The notes under the pieces were generated by a model. That model saw nothing but the letters and a program-made list of their open reading frames with translations, did not search any database and was not told the DNA's origin. The position numbers and the translations under genes were made by a program. 64,000 bases of DNA from Lachnospiraceae bacterium XBB1006 (lineage in GTDB: Bacteria > Bacillota > Clostridia > Lachnospirales > Lachnospiraceae): positions 62,001 to 126,000 of the forward strand of contig FOXT01000010.1 in NCBI GenBank assembly GCA_900115795.1, read 5' to 3'. This document shows positions 25,121-33,126 of this stretch, piece after piece (position 1 is the first letter of the stretch; the number at the start of each line of letters is the position of its first letter).

Positions 25121-25927
25121 CTAGCGATAGCGGTCGCACGGTTCGTCCGCTATGTATAGTTTGATCATACTTTCCACTTTTTCATATCCCAAAGGATTAT
25201 CGGCGGTTTCCATCGTCAGTATCAGATTGTCCTGTGGCATAATACCGTTTTTCATGTAATTTTTCACCTTTGCCTCTGCCTGCTGCGCATACCACAATTT
25301 GTCCATTAAGCCCAGATGTTCCCAGTAGATAAAGGCTTGTCGCTTAAAGCTATAGATCTTAAAATCCGGAAAATAAATGGAGCCGTCCGGCAGCTGCAAC
25401 ATCTCTTCATAATGATACGGAATTCCATAGCGATGCAGCATTTCATCAATGATTAGCTCGGATTTCGAACGTACAAAATTACCGGATGGCGATCGAAAAA
25501 TCAATTTTTCCGGGTGCTTTTTGTTTCGTATGTATTCACTTTTGCTCCACTTTATGATATCATCTCCGGGACGTTCCGGAAACATGAATGTGTGATAACG
25601 ATTATCCTTCGATAAGTAGGATTCCGTCTTGGATGAAAAAGATTGTTTCCTAAGATAGGCTTCACATGCCTGCATTTCCTGTTGCAGGTCGCCGAGTCGC
25701 GCTTCCAGCCATTTCCGCCTGGCTAACTTCTCTGCAAGCGCTCGCTCTTGCTTGGGTATGTATTTCTTTTTCCCATCTATCTTTACATACCATTTTTCCC
25801 AGGCTCCGTTCTTCGTAATCAGCAATTCCCCTTCCGAAAGCGTGCGCAGTTCCTGACTAATTCCCATCATCTCCGCCTGCAGCTCTTCCCGCTTCTTGCT
25901 GACAAGTTCTGTTAATGTGTTTATCAT
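25121..25927 (-). CDS. Hypothetical protein with a PD-(D/E)XK nuclease-like C-terminal half
   Basis: Unrecognised protein of 268 residues. The N-terminal 100 residues are a charged coiled-coil-like region with many Glu/Lys/Gln and a WEKWYVK segment. The C-terminal half has spaced acidic motifs, VRSKSELIIDEML, YFPDFKIY and YWEHLGLMD, that resemble the Glu, Asp and Glu-x-x core of restriction-endonuclease-like folds, followed by a conserved-looking LILTMET. It could be a housekeeping nuclease of a defence or repair kind, or a non-catalytic relative. It has its own promoter at 25960-25988. Confidence 0.55.
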   Translation of the reverse strand: MINTLTELVSKKREELQAEMMGISQELRTLSEGELLITKNGAWEKWYVKIDGKKKYIPKQERALAEKLARRKWLEARLGDLQQEMQACEAYLRKQSFSSKTESYLSKDNRYHTFMFPERPGDDIIKWSKSEYIRNKKHPEKLIFRSPSGNFVRSKSELIIDEMLHRYGIPYHYEEMLQLPDGSIYFPDFKIYSFKRQAFIYWEHLGLMDKLWYAQQAEAKVKNYMKNGIMPQDNLILTMETADNPLGYEKVESMIKLYIADEPCDRYR

Positions 25928-25959
25928 ATCTTACCCCTTTTTAAGTTTTTCGATTTCTT

Positions 25960-25988
25960 ATTGTAGCAGTTCTTTTGCAGATGCGCAA
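25960..25988 (-). promoter_or_regulatory. Promoter of the PD-(D/E)XK-like gene
   Basis: Minus-strand -35 TTGCGC (25983-25988) and -10 TACAAT (25960-25965) with a 17-base spacer, about 35 bases before the start codon. Confidence 0.6.
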
Positions 25989-26010
25989 CCATTTTTTTAT
26001 TTTTCTAAAA

Positions 26011-26345
26011 TGATTTCCTGCCTAATTCTCCACTTTCTGGGTCCAATTTCTCCTCTTTTGTGATTTTGTATCCCACTTTCTGGGCACAGCAGACAGGCTT
26101 GCTCTTTTTAGCTCCCATTTTTCCCCTTTTTAGCCTCTTTTCAGCTGGATTTCCTGCCCAAAATGCCTGATTTCCTGCCCATTTTCCCACTTTCTGGGTC
26201 CAATTTGACGCCTCTTTTGTGATTTTGTATCCCACTTCTGGGCACAGCAGACAGACTTGCTCTTTTTAGCTCCCATTTTCCCACCTTTAGCCCCTTTTCA
26301 GCTGGATTTCCTTTCCAAATTGCCTGATTTCCTGCCCATTTCCCA
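26011..26345. repeat. Tandem repeat of a 157-bp unit (two copies plus a short third)
   Basis: The gene-free stretch 25928-26383 is mostly a tandem duplication: units begin at 26011, 26168 and 26325, exactly 157 bases apart, each opening with TGATTTCCTGCC. Copies one and two differ by scattered substitutions and small indels that cancel in length; the third is only about 20 bases. Within a unit the short motif TTTCCTGCCCA recurs at about 19-20 bases. Since 157 is not a multiple of 3, a protein reading cannot stay in one frame, so this is probably non-coding repeat DNA. Confidence 0.75.
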
Positions 26346-26348
26346 CTA

Positions 26349-26378
26349 CAAAAGAAGCGCCCGAACCATGTCGGGCGC
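26349..26378 (-). terminator. Terminator of the selenium cluster
   Basis: GCGCCCGA and TCGGGCGC arms (26357-26378) form a GC-rich 8-bp stem; on the minus strand it is followed by a T-rich run. It lies 5 bases after the stop codon of the last gene of the cluster. Confidence 0.75.
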
Positions 26379-26383
26379 CCAAT

Positions 26384-26656
26384 TTAACAATATTTATCTC
26401 TCTTGGATACCATCTGCCCCGCCAGCGGCACAATATCATAATACTCTGCCTGATGCTCGGCAATGCAGGCCCGGGCAGCATCAATGGCCGACTCCGGAAG
26501 AACCAGTGATACACCACAGGAAAGTTCTCCCTGAATGGCTCGCGGCGCAGGCGCAATGCGATTCTCAATACTATGTGCATCCAACAATTCATGGAGTGCC
26601 ATGCCATGCTCGTAATTGCGAAATAATATGTAATAGCGAACAACCTCACTCTTCAT
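26384..26656 (-). CDS. DUF3343 family protein (second copy in the cluster)
   Basis: Small soluble protein of 90 residues resembling the DUF3343 family, which occurs next to selenium genes and is suspected to carry sulfur or selenium. Typical features are an opening strand (VRYYILFRNYEHGMAL), the Pro-rich centre IAPAPRAI and a single central Cys in SCGVSLVLP. AGGAGG precedes the start. It is the last gene of the selenium cluster, separated from the HgdB-like gene by a 56-base gap with a GC-rich hairpin. Confidence 0.7.
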   Translation of the reverse strand: MKSEVVRYYILFRNYEHGMALHELLDAHSIENRIAPAPRAIQGELSCGVSLVLPESAIDAARACIAEHQAEYYDIVPLAGQMVSKRDKYC

Positions 26657-26677
26657 GACCTTCCTCCTAGCACAAAC

Positions 26678-26697
26678 CGGGCGACAACCGCCGCCCG
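26678..26697 (-). other. GC-rich hairpin between the HgdB-like gene and the last DUF3343 gene
   Basis: CGGGCG and CGCCCG arms form a 6-bp stem with an 8-base loop. Only a weak T-rich tail follows on the minus strand, so it may act as a partial terminator or an mRNA stabiliser. Confidence 0.35.
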
Positions 26698-26712
26698 ATT
26701 CTATAAAACACT

Positions 26713-27990
26713 TTATTTCTCATTCAACATCTCCACAAACGCACCAATTCTGGTTCTTAACTGCTCTGCATCGCTGTCCTCGTAATCGGTTTCCAGACTT
26801 AATACAGGAATTCCAGCCTCTTTTAACGCTCGGGATACACTGTATTTCTCTGTATCGTATAAACAGCAGAACTTCAGGCTGCAATCAATAACACCGTCAA
26901 CCTGATACTCTTTTGCAAGGCGAAGAATGTCATCAATACGTCCGGTGTTCGGTGTAAAGCAGGCACAATTGGTCTTCATGTAACGCTCAGAAAGTGCCAT
27001 GTACTGCTCATCAAGCGTAGTCTTGGACTCATCAACCAGATTCTCAAAATATCTGGTTCCGGTACACATTTCTTCGCAGACAACAGCTGCACCGCTGGTT
27101 TCAATGATGTTATGTAATTTCCAGTTTGGAACTGCAAGCGGGGTTCCGGTTACAAGAATACGTTTGGTTCCTTCCGGCACTACACTTACGCCATCTTTAA
27201 TTCTCTGCTCTAATTCATCTGCTAACTTATTACACATCTGCGCACAACGAGCCGGATCATCAAAGAAGGAAATCTGCGTCATAAGAAGGGCATCACGTCC
27301 GGAAATCGGTAAACATTTGCTCTTTCTTGCATCGTATACACGCTGCATAGCCTTTCTCTTCTCATTAATAAGCTTAATTGCATCCGCAAGTTTCTCCGGT
27401 GTAATCTTGTTGCCGGTGAATTCCTCAACCTTAGCAGCAAACTCCTTGATTTCTTCTTTCCATTTCAAAATGTCCTTTTCGCATTTCATCTGTGGTACGT
27501 CCATCACGTACATAGGAACATCTTCCCCTAAGATTTCGTAAGCTTTCTTCTTGCCATCGCAAGTCGTTTCACCAACGTACATATCTGCAATACGGAAGAA
27601 TGGACAGGTTTTGCCAAGTCTTGCACCAACCGAAGCTTTTACAAGCGGGCAGGTATTCTTTGGAAGAACAGCCTCACCATCCGGAACCCAGAACTGGGAA
27701 CCACCACAAAGGCCGGTAACAATACCATTTGCTGCAACCACCACTTCATCCGGAACATATACACAAAATGTTCCAAACACTTTACGTCCTTCCTTCTGGG
27801 CTTCAATCAACTCCGCAGGACGAATACCATGTACTTCCGAAATAACCATATCCCAGAAATCCATAGCCTTCGGACGATTTTCCTGAGTCAGGAAAACATC
27901 CCCAACCGCAGTTGGTAACACCTGACACAGATTGTCATGGGCTTCCAAATCCATCCCCAAATCTTTCCACATTTTCACATAATCTGACAT
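26713..27990 (-). CDS. Double-cubane-cluster / 2-hydroxyacyl-CoA dehydratase (HgdB)-like protein
   Basis: Iron-sulfur protein of 425 residues. It has the HgdB/FldB fold signature with many cysteines: Cys76, Cys95, Cys114, Cys129 and Cys144 in the N-terminal half, then EEMCTG and KFCCLYD. A single subunit with this Cys pattern and length resembles the double-cubane-cluster protein of Carboxydothermus, in which a partner ATPase drives low-potential reduction. That partner (the HgdC-like protein at 29165) is in the same operon. No second dehydratase subunit, CoA transferase or acyl-CoA dehydrogenase is near, which argues against a classical dehydratase. The substrate is unknown; the selenium neighbours suggest selenium chemistry, but this is inference. 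Confidence 0.75.
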   Translation of the reverse strand: MSDYVKMWKDLGMDLEAHDNLCQVLPTAVGDVFLTQENRPKAMDFWDMVISEVHGIRPAELIEAQKEGRKVFGTFCVYVPDEVVVAANGIVTGLCGGSQFWVPDGEAVLPKNTCPLVKASVGARLGKTCPFFRIADMYVGETTCDGKKKAYEILGEDVPMYVMDVPQMKCEKDILKWKEEIKEFAAKVEEFTGNKITPEKLADAIKLINEKRKAMQRVYDARKSKCLPISGRDALLMTQISFFDDPARCAQMCNKLADELEQRIKDGVSVVPEGTKRILVTGTPLAVPNWKLHNIIETSGAAVVCEEMCTGTRYFENLVDESKTTLDEQYMALSERYMKTNCACFTPNTGRIDDILRLAKEYQVDGVIDCSLKFCCLYDTEKYSVSRALKEAGIPVLSLETDYEDSDAEQLRTRIGAFVEMLNEK

Positions 27991-28025
27991 CTTTTATCCT
28001 CCTTGTAGTAAAAAAACTCTCCTAT

Positions 28026-29162
28026 TTATTCTTCCGCAAGCTCGCGTATTGCGGCAATTGCGGCATCTACCTCTTCTTCGGTATTAAACCATGAAAAACT
28101 AAATCGAACAGCTCCCTGCTCTGTCGTTCCAAGAGCCTGGTGCATTAGCGGCGCGCAATGAGCCCCGGCACGGGTTGCCATATCGTAATCTTCCGACAAA
28201 GCATCTGCCACCATGGCAGAATCATAATCCCGGATATTCAGTGCCACCACACCCGTATGCTGTTTTGCCTTCATATCACTGTAAATCCGTATCCCATCAA
28301 TATGGCGAATCCCCTCATAAAAGCGCATGGCCAAAGAATTTTCTTTCTGTTCAATAGCAGAAATTCCCACCTCTTCAATATAATTCAGTGCAGCATAAAG
28401 TCCTGCAATACCATGACCATTTAAAGTTCCTGCCTCCAAACGGGTAGGATAATCCCGTGGTTGCTCCTTATCATAAGAATGCACACCACTTCCACCACAT
28501 TTAAAGACTTCTACTTCCACGCCTTCCCGGATACACATACCGCCGGTGCCCTGAGGACCCATCAGTCCTTTGTGTCCGGTAAAACAAAGTATGTCTATAT
28601 TCATTTTCTCCATATCAATGGGAAGCACTCCCGTTGTCTGGGATGCATCCACGATAAACAAAAGTCCGTGTTTTTTGCAAATTGCTCCAACCGCTTCAAT
28701 ATCCACCACATTTCCGGTCAAGTTGGATGCATGGGTGCACACAATTGCTTTGGTCTGTGGGGTAATAAGTTCTTCAAACTGCTCCGGTTTCACATTACCA
28801 CCTTTATCAGCTCTTACAAAAGAAAGGGTTACATCCTTTTCTTTTTCCAATAAATACAGTGGTCGCAAAACAGAATTGTGTTCCATGTCCGTTGTAATTA
28901 CATGGCTTCCGGGCGCAATAGTTCCACGAATAGCAATGTTCAAACTCTCCGTGGCATTCATTGTCAAAATCACATGATCCGGACGCTTGCAGTGAAACAT
29001 CTCCGCAAGCTTTGCCCTTGTATGATAAACCACACGTGACGCTGAAAGCGCTGAACCATGGGCCCCACGGGATGCATTTCCCATAGAGGTCATGGCATCG
29101 CAAACCGCATCAATTACACACTGCGGCTTCGTGCGCGTAGTCGCTGCATTATCAAAATACAT
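28026..29162 (-). CDS. Cysteine desulfurase-like class V aminotransferase
   Basis: PLP enzyme of 378 residues, of the NifS/SufS fold. It would remove sulfur or selenium from cysteine or selenocysteine. The Schiff-base Lys is in FTGHKGLMGPQ and the probable persulfide Cys in RAGAHCAPLMH; the His in CTHASNLTG belongs to the cofactor pocket. The short C-terminus and RAGAHCAP motif match the family found beside selD and yedF in Enterococcus and clostridia (EF2568 type). It starts 2 bases after the HgdC-like gene, so translation is coupled. A role in feeding selenium to SelD is likely by context. Confidence 0.85.
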   Translation of the reverse strand: MYFDNAATTRTKPQCVIDAVCDAMTSMGNASRGAHGSALSASRVVYHTRAKLAEMFHCKRPDHVILTMNATESLNIAIRGTIAPGSHVITTDMEHNSVLRPLYLLEKEKDVTLSFVRADKGGNVKPEQFEELITPQTKAIVCTHASNLTGNVVDIEAVGAICKKHGLLFIVDASQTTGVLPIDMEKMNIDILCFTGHKGLMGPQGTGGMCIREGVEVEVFKCGGSGVHSYDKEQPRDYPTRLEAGTLNGHGIAGLYAALNYIEEVGISAIEQKENSLAMRFYEGIRHIDGIRIYSDMKAKQHTGVVALNIRDYDSAMVADALSEDYDMATRAGAHCAPLMHQALGTTEQGAVRFSFSWFNTEEEVDAAIAAIRELAEE

Positions 29163-29164
29163 AC

Positions 29165-29938
29165 TTATTCCTCCATCGCTACAGCAAAACTGGCAGCCCC
29201 AATGGCCCCGGCGTAACGTCCATCCGGTTTGGCATTTACCGTTACGTGCAATTTTTCTGATAGCGTATCCCTAAGATAATCATAATCACATAATCCACCC
29301 GTCAGGCAAACCAACTTATTCCTCGGGTTCAGGTGCCCTGCCTGGCTGATAACCTTGCTGGCAATGGAATCAATCACCGCAAAAGCAATATTTTCCCGGC
29401 TCTCTCCTCGTCCAATCAAACTAATAACCTCTGATTCTGCAAACACCGTACAAAGGGAACTGATGGTGGTATTCCCACCCTCGCGTGCCATCTCACAAAG
29501 CTGCTTTGGATCTACCCCCAGGGTATTGGCCATCACTTCTAAAAACCTGCCGGTTCCGGCCGAACACTTGTCATTCATCAAAAAGTCCGTCACCGCGCCT
29601 CCCTGTACCTCAATAATCTTGGTATCCTGGCCTCCGATGTCGATAATCAGCACATCTGCACTTTCGTGTAAAATAGCTGCACCTTTCCCATGACAGCTAA
29701 TCTCCGTCACACACTTATCTGCATAAGGCACGCTCACACGACCGTATCCGGTAGCTACCACTTTTTCTTTTTCCACATCAATTGCCAAATCCAGCAATTT
29801 TTTCTTGATTTCTTCTGCCGTTTCTACACTGCTCCACCCCGTTGGTTGTAGGAGCCGGTGTAAAATCCTACGCTCTCGGTCCATAACAATGGTCTTGGCA
29901 CAGGTAGAGCCAATGTCAATTCCAATAAAATAACTCAT
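29165..29938 (-). CDS. HgdC-like ATPase activator (2-hydroxyacyl-CoA dehydratase activase type)
   Basis: Homodimeric ASKHA-fold ATPase that injects an electron into an HgdB-like partner. The 257 residues show the phosphate-binding motifs GIDIGSTCAKT and IIDIGGQDTK, the cluster-binding Cys125 (NDKCSAGTGR) and Cys163 (SSLCTVFAESE), which together hold one [4Fe-4S] cluster between subunits, and LTGGLCDYD near the C-terminus. The HgdB-like target is two genes downstream. It overlaps the preceding DUF3343 gene by ATGA and is followed after 2 bases by the cysteine desulfurase-like gene. Confidence 0.88.
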   Translation of the reverse strand: MSYFIGIDIGSTCAKTIVMDRERRILHRLLQPTGWSSVETAEEIKKKLLDLAIDVEKEKVVATGYGRVSVPYADKCVTEISCHGKGAAILHESADVLIIDIGGQDTKIIEVQGGAVTDFLMNDKCSAGTGRFLEVMANTLGVDPKQLCEMAREGGNTTISSLCTVFAESEVISLIGRGESRENIAFAVIDSIASKVISQAGHLNPRNKLVCLTGGLCDYDYLRDTLSEKLHVTVNAKPDGRYAGAIGAASFAVAMEE

Positions 29939-30174
29939 CGTAATAAAACCTCATAAACGCCGTCATACGTAATGTTCTCTTTTTCGAACGCTTCCAATAG
30001 TATTTCTTTTTCTGACAAAGCGGCCTTCCAGGCAAGTCCGCATCCAGCCGTAACTTCTTTCGGCACCGGAATTAATCTTCCCGGAAGGTCGTGTTCCAAA
30101 CAATACTTCTCCACTGCCATGGCATGGGCCGTGGAGCTAAAAGATATGACGAGTTGTAATGTCTTCTCTCTCAT
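29935..30174 (-). CDS. DUF3343 family protein (first copy)
   Basis: 79-residue protein with the DUF3343 pattern: an opening strand (LQLVISFSSTAHAMAVEKYC), the central PGRLIPVPKEV and a Cys in TAGCGLAWKA. Suspected sulfur/selenium carrier by association; no reaction is known. It starts 3 bases after yedF and its stop overlaps the start of the HgdC-like ATPase, so it is locked into this operon. The second, longer copy at 26384 shares the Pro-centre and single-Cys layout. Confidence 0.72.
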   Translation of the reverse strand: MREKTLQLVISFSSTAHAMAVEKYCLEHDLPGRLIPVPKEVTAGCGLAWKAALSEKEILLEAFEKENITYDGVYEVLLR

Positions 30175-30177
30175 ATC

Positions 30178-30798
30178 TTACGGGCGGATAATCAGGTCCG
30201 CACTCTCCATTTTCTCAACAATATCGTACATATTGGTTACACCACCAACTGCTAATTTATCTGCAATTCCATAGAAGTTCAGACAGGTTCCGCAAGTTAA
30301 AATTTCAACTCCCTGTGCTTCCATGGACTTCAAATCTTCCAAAGAAAGAGAACCTTCGCAGGAAACATGTGCACCACCATTGTATAATAAAATGGTATTT
30401 GGAAGCTCATCCTGCTGACCAAGGGCATAAATAAATGCCTTCATAAGATTCGTTCCTAACTGGTCATCGCCTTCTCCCATCTTAGAGGAGCTAATGACAA
30501 CCACACGATTCTTCTTACCATTATTCGGCACGATGCATTCTGCTTCTGTCGTGTCATTCTTTGCCTCTGCGGCCTGTCCCTCTCCAATGGTCATGGTTAC
30601 TTTAAATTCGGTATTGCTGATTTTCTCAGATTTCACACCATACCCTTTCTGATTTGCCATTTTGGTCAAATTCTGTACCGCAATTTCATTATCCACCATG
30701 GTTTCTACTTCTCCTGCACCATTTAAGGATTTGATAGCCTCCTTTGTCTTTACTACCGGAATTGGGCACGCATCACCCATTGCATTTACTTTTATCAT
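30178..30798 (-). CDS. yedF: Selenium metabolism protein YedF (TusA-DsrE fusion)
   Basis: Two-domain sulfur/selenium carrier of 206 residues. Residues 1-75 form a TusA-like domain with the CPIP motif (Cys11). Residues of about 95-205 form a DsrE-like domain with SSKMGEGDDQLG and a CGTC motif in ILTCGTCLNFYG. The family is linked to selenium usage outside selenocysteine synthesis, often next to selD and the desulfurase-like enzyme as here. It begins 12 bases after selD. Confidence 0.88.
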   Translation of the reverse strand: MIKVNAMGDACPIPVVKTKEAIKSLNGAGEVETMVDNEIAVQNLTKMANQKGYGVKSEKISNTEFKVTMTIGEGQAAEAKNDTTEAECIVPNNGKKNRVVVISSSKMGEGDDQLGTNLMKAFIYALGQQDELPNTILLYNGGAHVSCEGSLSLEDLKSMEAQGVEILTCGTCLNFYGIADKLAVGGVTNMYDIVEKMESADLIIRP

Positions 30799-30810
30799 CT
30801 TTTCTTCCTC

Positions 30811-31845
30811 CTATTTGTGTTTCTTAACAACAATTTCTATATCCTGTTTCTCAACCACTTCGCCCACAATTTCCGCAGCCGGAACGGTCTTCTTAAGTTC
30901 TTCTAAAAGCTTTGGAGCTTCTTCCTTTGCCACACTAAACAATAGTCCTCCGGAAGTTTGCGGATCAAACAGCACCTCTTCCATAGCAAATGTCAAGTCA
31001 TCAAACTTCACCCTGCCCTCCGCAAAATTACGGTTACGCTGACCTGCTGCCGTTAACAAAAATTCATCCGCATGCTTAAACGCCTCTTCAAAAACAGGCA
31101 CCTGATCTGCATAAATTACCGCTCCCGCGTTGCCATCAAGCATCTCATGCAAATGTCCCAAAAATCCAAAGCCGGTTACATCCGTACATCCATGTACCGG
31201 ATAATTCCGAATGACCTCCGCAGCATATTTATTTAAAGTGGTCATGGACTTCATCACCTGCTCCATCGCCTCTTTGCTTGCTTCTCCCACACGGTTGGCC
31301 GTACAAATAATGCCAACTCCAAGGGGTTTTGTCAAAATCAAAGCATCCCCAGGCTTCACACCATTATTTGCAAGAATCTTATCCGGATGAACAACTCCGG
31401 TGACAGACAACCCATATTTCACTCCGGCATCCGCAATAGAATGTCCACCCGCAAGACTTCCGCCGGCTTCCATAACCTTCTCAGCGCCGCCACGCATAAT
31501 CTCTCCAAGAATATTCAAATCCATCGTCTCCGGGAAGCAAACAATATTCAATGCCGTCTTCACTTCGCCACCCATCGCATAAATATCGCTCAGGGCATTG
31601 GTTGCAGCAATTTGGCCGAACACATAAGGATCTTCCACCATTGGCGGGAAGAAATCCAGCGTCTGCACCACGGCGATATCATCTGATAAACGGTACACTG
31701 CCGCATCATCTTTGCTGTCAAATCCTATCAGTAAGTCCGGATCTTTCTCTCCTTTCGGCAATCTCTCAAGTACACGGCTAAGGATACCGGCTCCCAGCTT
31801 CGCTGTACAGCCACCGGTACTACAAAATAACTTTTCTTCTGCCAT
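30811..31845 (-). CDS. selD: Selenide, water dikinase SelD
   Basis: Makes selenophosphate, the activated selenium donor for selenocysteine, selenouridine or selenium cofactors, from selenide and ATP. The 344 residues show the N-terminal catalytic motif [10 protein letters not shown] (Cys13, Lys16), so this is a cysteine form and not a selenoprotein. [17 protein letters not shown] and [16 protein letters not shown] follow. AGGAGG precedes the start. It is the first gene of the selenium cluster. No selA, selB, selC or selenouridine synthase lies in the window, so the use of the selenophosphate is open. Confidence 0.93.
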   Translation of the reverse strand: MAEEKLFCSTGGCTAKLGAGILSRVLERLPKGEKDPDLLIGFDSKDDAAVYRLSDDIAVVQTLDFFPPMVEDPYVFGQIAATNALSDIYAMGGEVKTALNIVCFPETMDLNILGEIMRGGAEKVMEAGGSLAGGHSIADAGVKYGLSVTGVVHPDKILANNGVKPGDALILTKPLGVGIICTANRVGEASKEAMEQVMKSMTTLNKYAAEVIRNYPVHGCTDVTGFGFLGHLHEMLDGNAGAVIYADQVPVFEEAFKHADEFLLTAAGQRNRNFAEGRVKFDDLTFAMEEVLFDPQTSGGLLFSVAKEEAPKLLEELKKTVPAAEIVGEVVEKQDIEIVVKKHK

Positions 31846-31873
31846 ACTTACCTCCTTTTACTCTCTACTAACT

Positions 31874-31902
31874 AGAATACTATTCCGTTTTCAAAAGTGC
31901 AA
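31874..31902 (-). promoter_or_regulatory. Promoter of the selD cluster
   Basis: Minus-strand -35 TTGCAC (31897-31902) and -10 TATTCT (31874-31879), 17 bases apart, about 30 bases ahead of the selD start. It lies just past the spoIIP stop codon (31929). Confidence 0.6.
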
Positions 31903-31928
31903 GAAGTTTATCTTATTTTTTAATCAAT

Positions 31929-33053
31929 TTATTGTAAAATCCGATGTAACAAATCCGCCAGGGGTTCCATCGCACGTTTTGCCTCCGGGTAAGTATTGTT
32001 TTGCGCCCCCACTTCCACCAGCAGATTCCGGCCGGCAAGATGCATATTGTACCGATACCCTTTGATGTACACACCACGGGAAAGTCCGGGGTAAAATGTA
32101 TCTGCTGCCAATTGCATTTGCATGGAAAAAGCAAGATTATCTTTCAAATGTGGATTTTGCAGATAAGTAATCGGTCCCAGAGCCTTCGAATAACTTACGC
32201 CGTTAAAAAACATAATTTTTGCCGTTTTTTTCCCTTTCCATCGCGTTACCAAATGGGTCCCCGGCGCAATTCCGTCTCTATGCAAATCAATCACCACTTC
32301 AATGGAGGGATTGTTTTTCAATATCCGTTCAATGTTTGGCAGTGCCTTTGAATACGCCACGTTTCGGTTGTCATCATACACTCCCTTATGATGCAACACC
32401 GTCATGTTATACTTTTTTTCCAATAAAGTCGTTAACTCCTCCCCTAAATCCACCACTGTTTTTCCTTTGCACTGCCCGGTGTCCCGGTACTCTTCATGCG
32501 CGTGGGTGTGATAAATCAAAATGCGGGGTTTCCCTTTTCCCGGGCTAATCCGCAAATCTTTTGAAAACAACGAAGAAAACCGGAGTAGCCGCGGAGATAA
32601 GCGCGTCGTTGCATCCACATGGTAAAAATGTTTCACAAGATACGCATATGACGCCAGCCGCCTTCGCCCATACTTCTTTACCACCGCCTTTCGAAATGAT
32701 TTCGAAGGTTGTCTCGGCATTTCTGTCGCCACAATCCGTTCCTTTCTTCTTTTCTCTTTTCCTCTCATGCGTAGGGAATACGAAAACGAGGACTCCACGC
32801 TTGTCTGTTCGTATGATTTTTCTGACAAATATTCATATAACGGGCTCTGTTTCAAAACAACCTGTTCTATAAGATTTCCGAGACTTTGTTTTTCACCGCT
32901 TGTCTCATAAGTGATTAGCGGCGCCTCTAAGTGTAACATCAGTCCCGCCAACAGCCGATGTCCCCCAAGCCCAAGCATTCCAAAAAAGCTCATACCAAGC
33001 ATTCCCAACGCTATAACTTTAACCAATCGTTTTTTCCATGTTTGTCTTTCCAT
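31929..33053 (-). CDS. spoIIP: Stage II sporulation protein P
   Basis: Membrane-anchored peptidoglycan amidase/endopeptidase that works with SpoIID and SpoIIM during engulfment. An N-terminal transmembrane anchor (about 10-38) is followed by a variable basic region and a C-terminal SpoIIP domain with zinc-amidase motifs: ILIYHTHAHEEY, VVIDLHRDGI and LLVEVGAQNNTYPEA. The 374 residues fit the family. No clear ribosome site is seen before the ATG. Position next to rpsT and gpr is the conserved Firmicute order. Expression should be sporulation-specific, but I could not read a convincing sigma-E or sigma-F promoter. Confidence 0.92.
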   Translation of the reverse strand: MERQTWKKRLVKVIALGMLGMSFFGMLGLGGHRLLAGLMLHLEAPLITYETSGEKQSLGNLIEQVVLKQSPLYEYLSEKSYEQTSVESSFSYSLRMRGKEKRRKERIVATEMPRQPSKSFRKAVVKKYGRRRLASYAYLVKHFYHVDATTRLSPRLLRFSSLFSKDLRISPGKGKPRILIYHTHAHEEYRDTGQCKGKTVVDLGEELTTLLEKKYNMTVLHHKGVYDDNRNVAYSKALPNIERILKNNPSIEVVIDLHRDGIAPGTHLVTRWKGKKTAKIMFFNGVSYSKALGPITYLQNPHLKDNLAFSMQMQLAADTFYPGLSRGVYIKGYRYNMHLAGRNLLVEVGAQNNTYPEAKRAMEPLADLLHRILQ

Positions 33054-33076
33054 GGTTTCATTTTATTCTGCAGGCA

Positions 33077-33109
33077 TAAAAAAAAGAACCGGTTGACGGT
33101 CCCGGTTCT
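33077..33109 (-). terminator. Intrinsic terminator of rpsT
   Basis: AGAACCGG and CCGGTTCT arms (33102-33109 with 33085-33092) form an 8-bp stem followed on the minus strand by a long T-run (33084-33077). Confidence 0.85.
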
Positions 33110-33126
33110 CTGGAAAATCTATATGC

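Noticed and set aside
26005-26235. Open frame of 76 codons on the minus strand in the 157-bp repeat
   Set aside because: The repeat period is not a multiple of three, so the same unit is read in different frames in successive copies; no ribosome site.
26713-27990. Classical 2-hydroxyglutaryl-CoA dehydratase operon
   Set aside because: Only one HgdB-like subunit is present, with no second subunit, CoA transferase or acyl-CoA dehydrogenase nearby; a double-cubane-type protein fits better.
26384-31845. Selenoprotein genes with in-frame TGA
   Set aside because: All genes of the selenium cluster read through with normal lengths and Cys at the expected active sites; no interrupted frame was seen.
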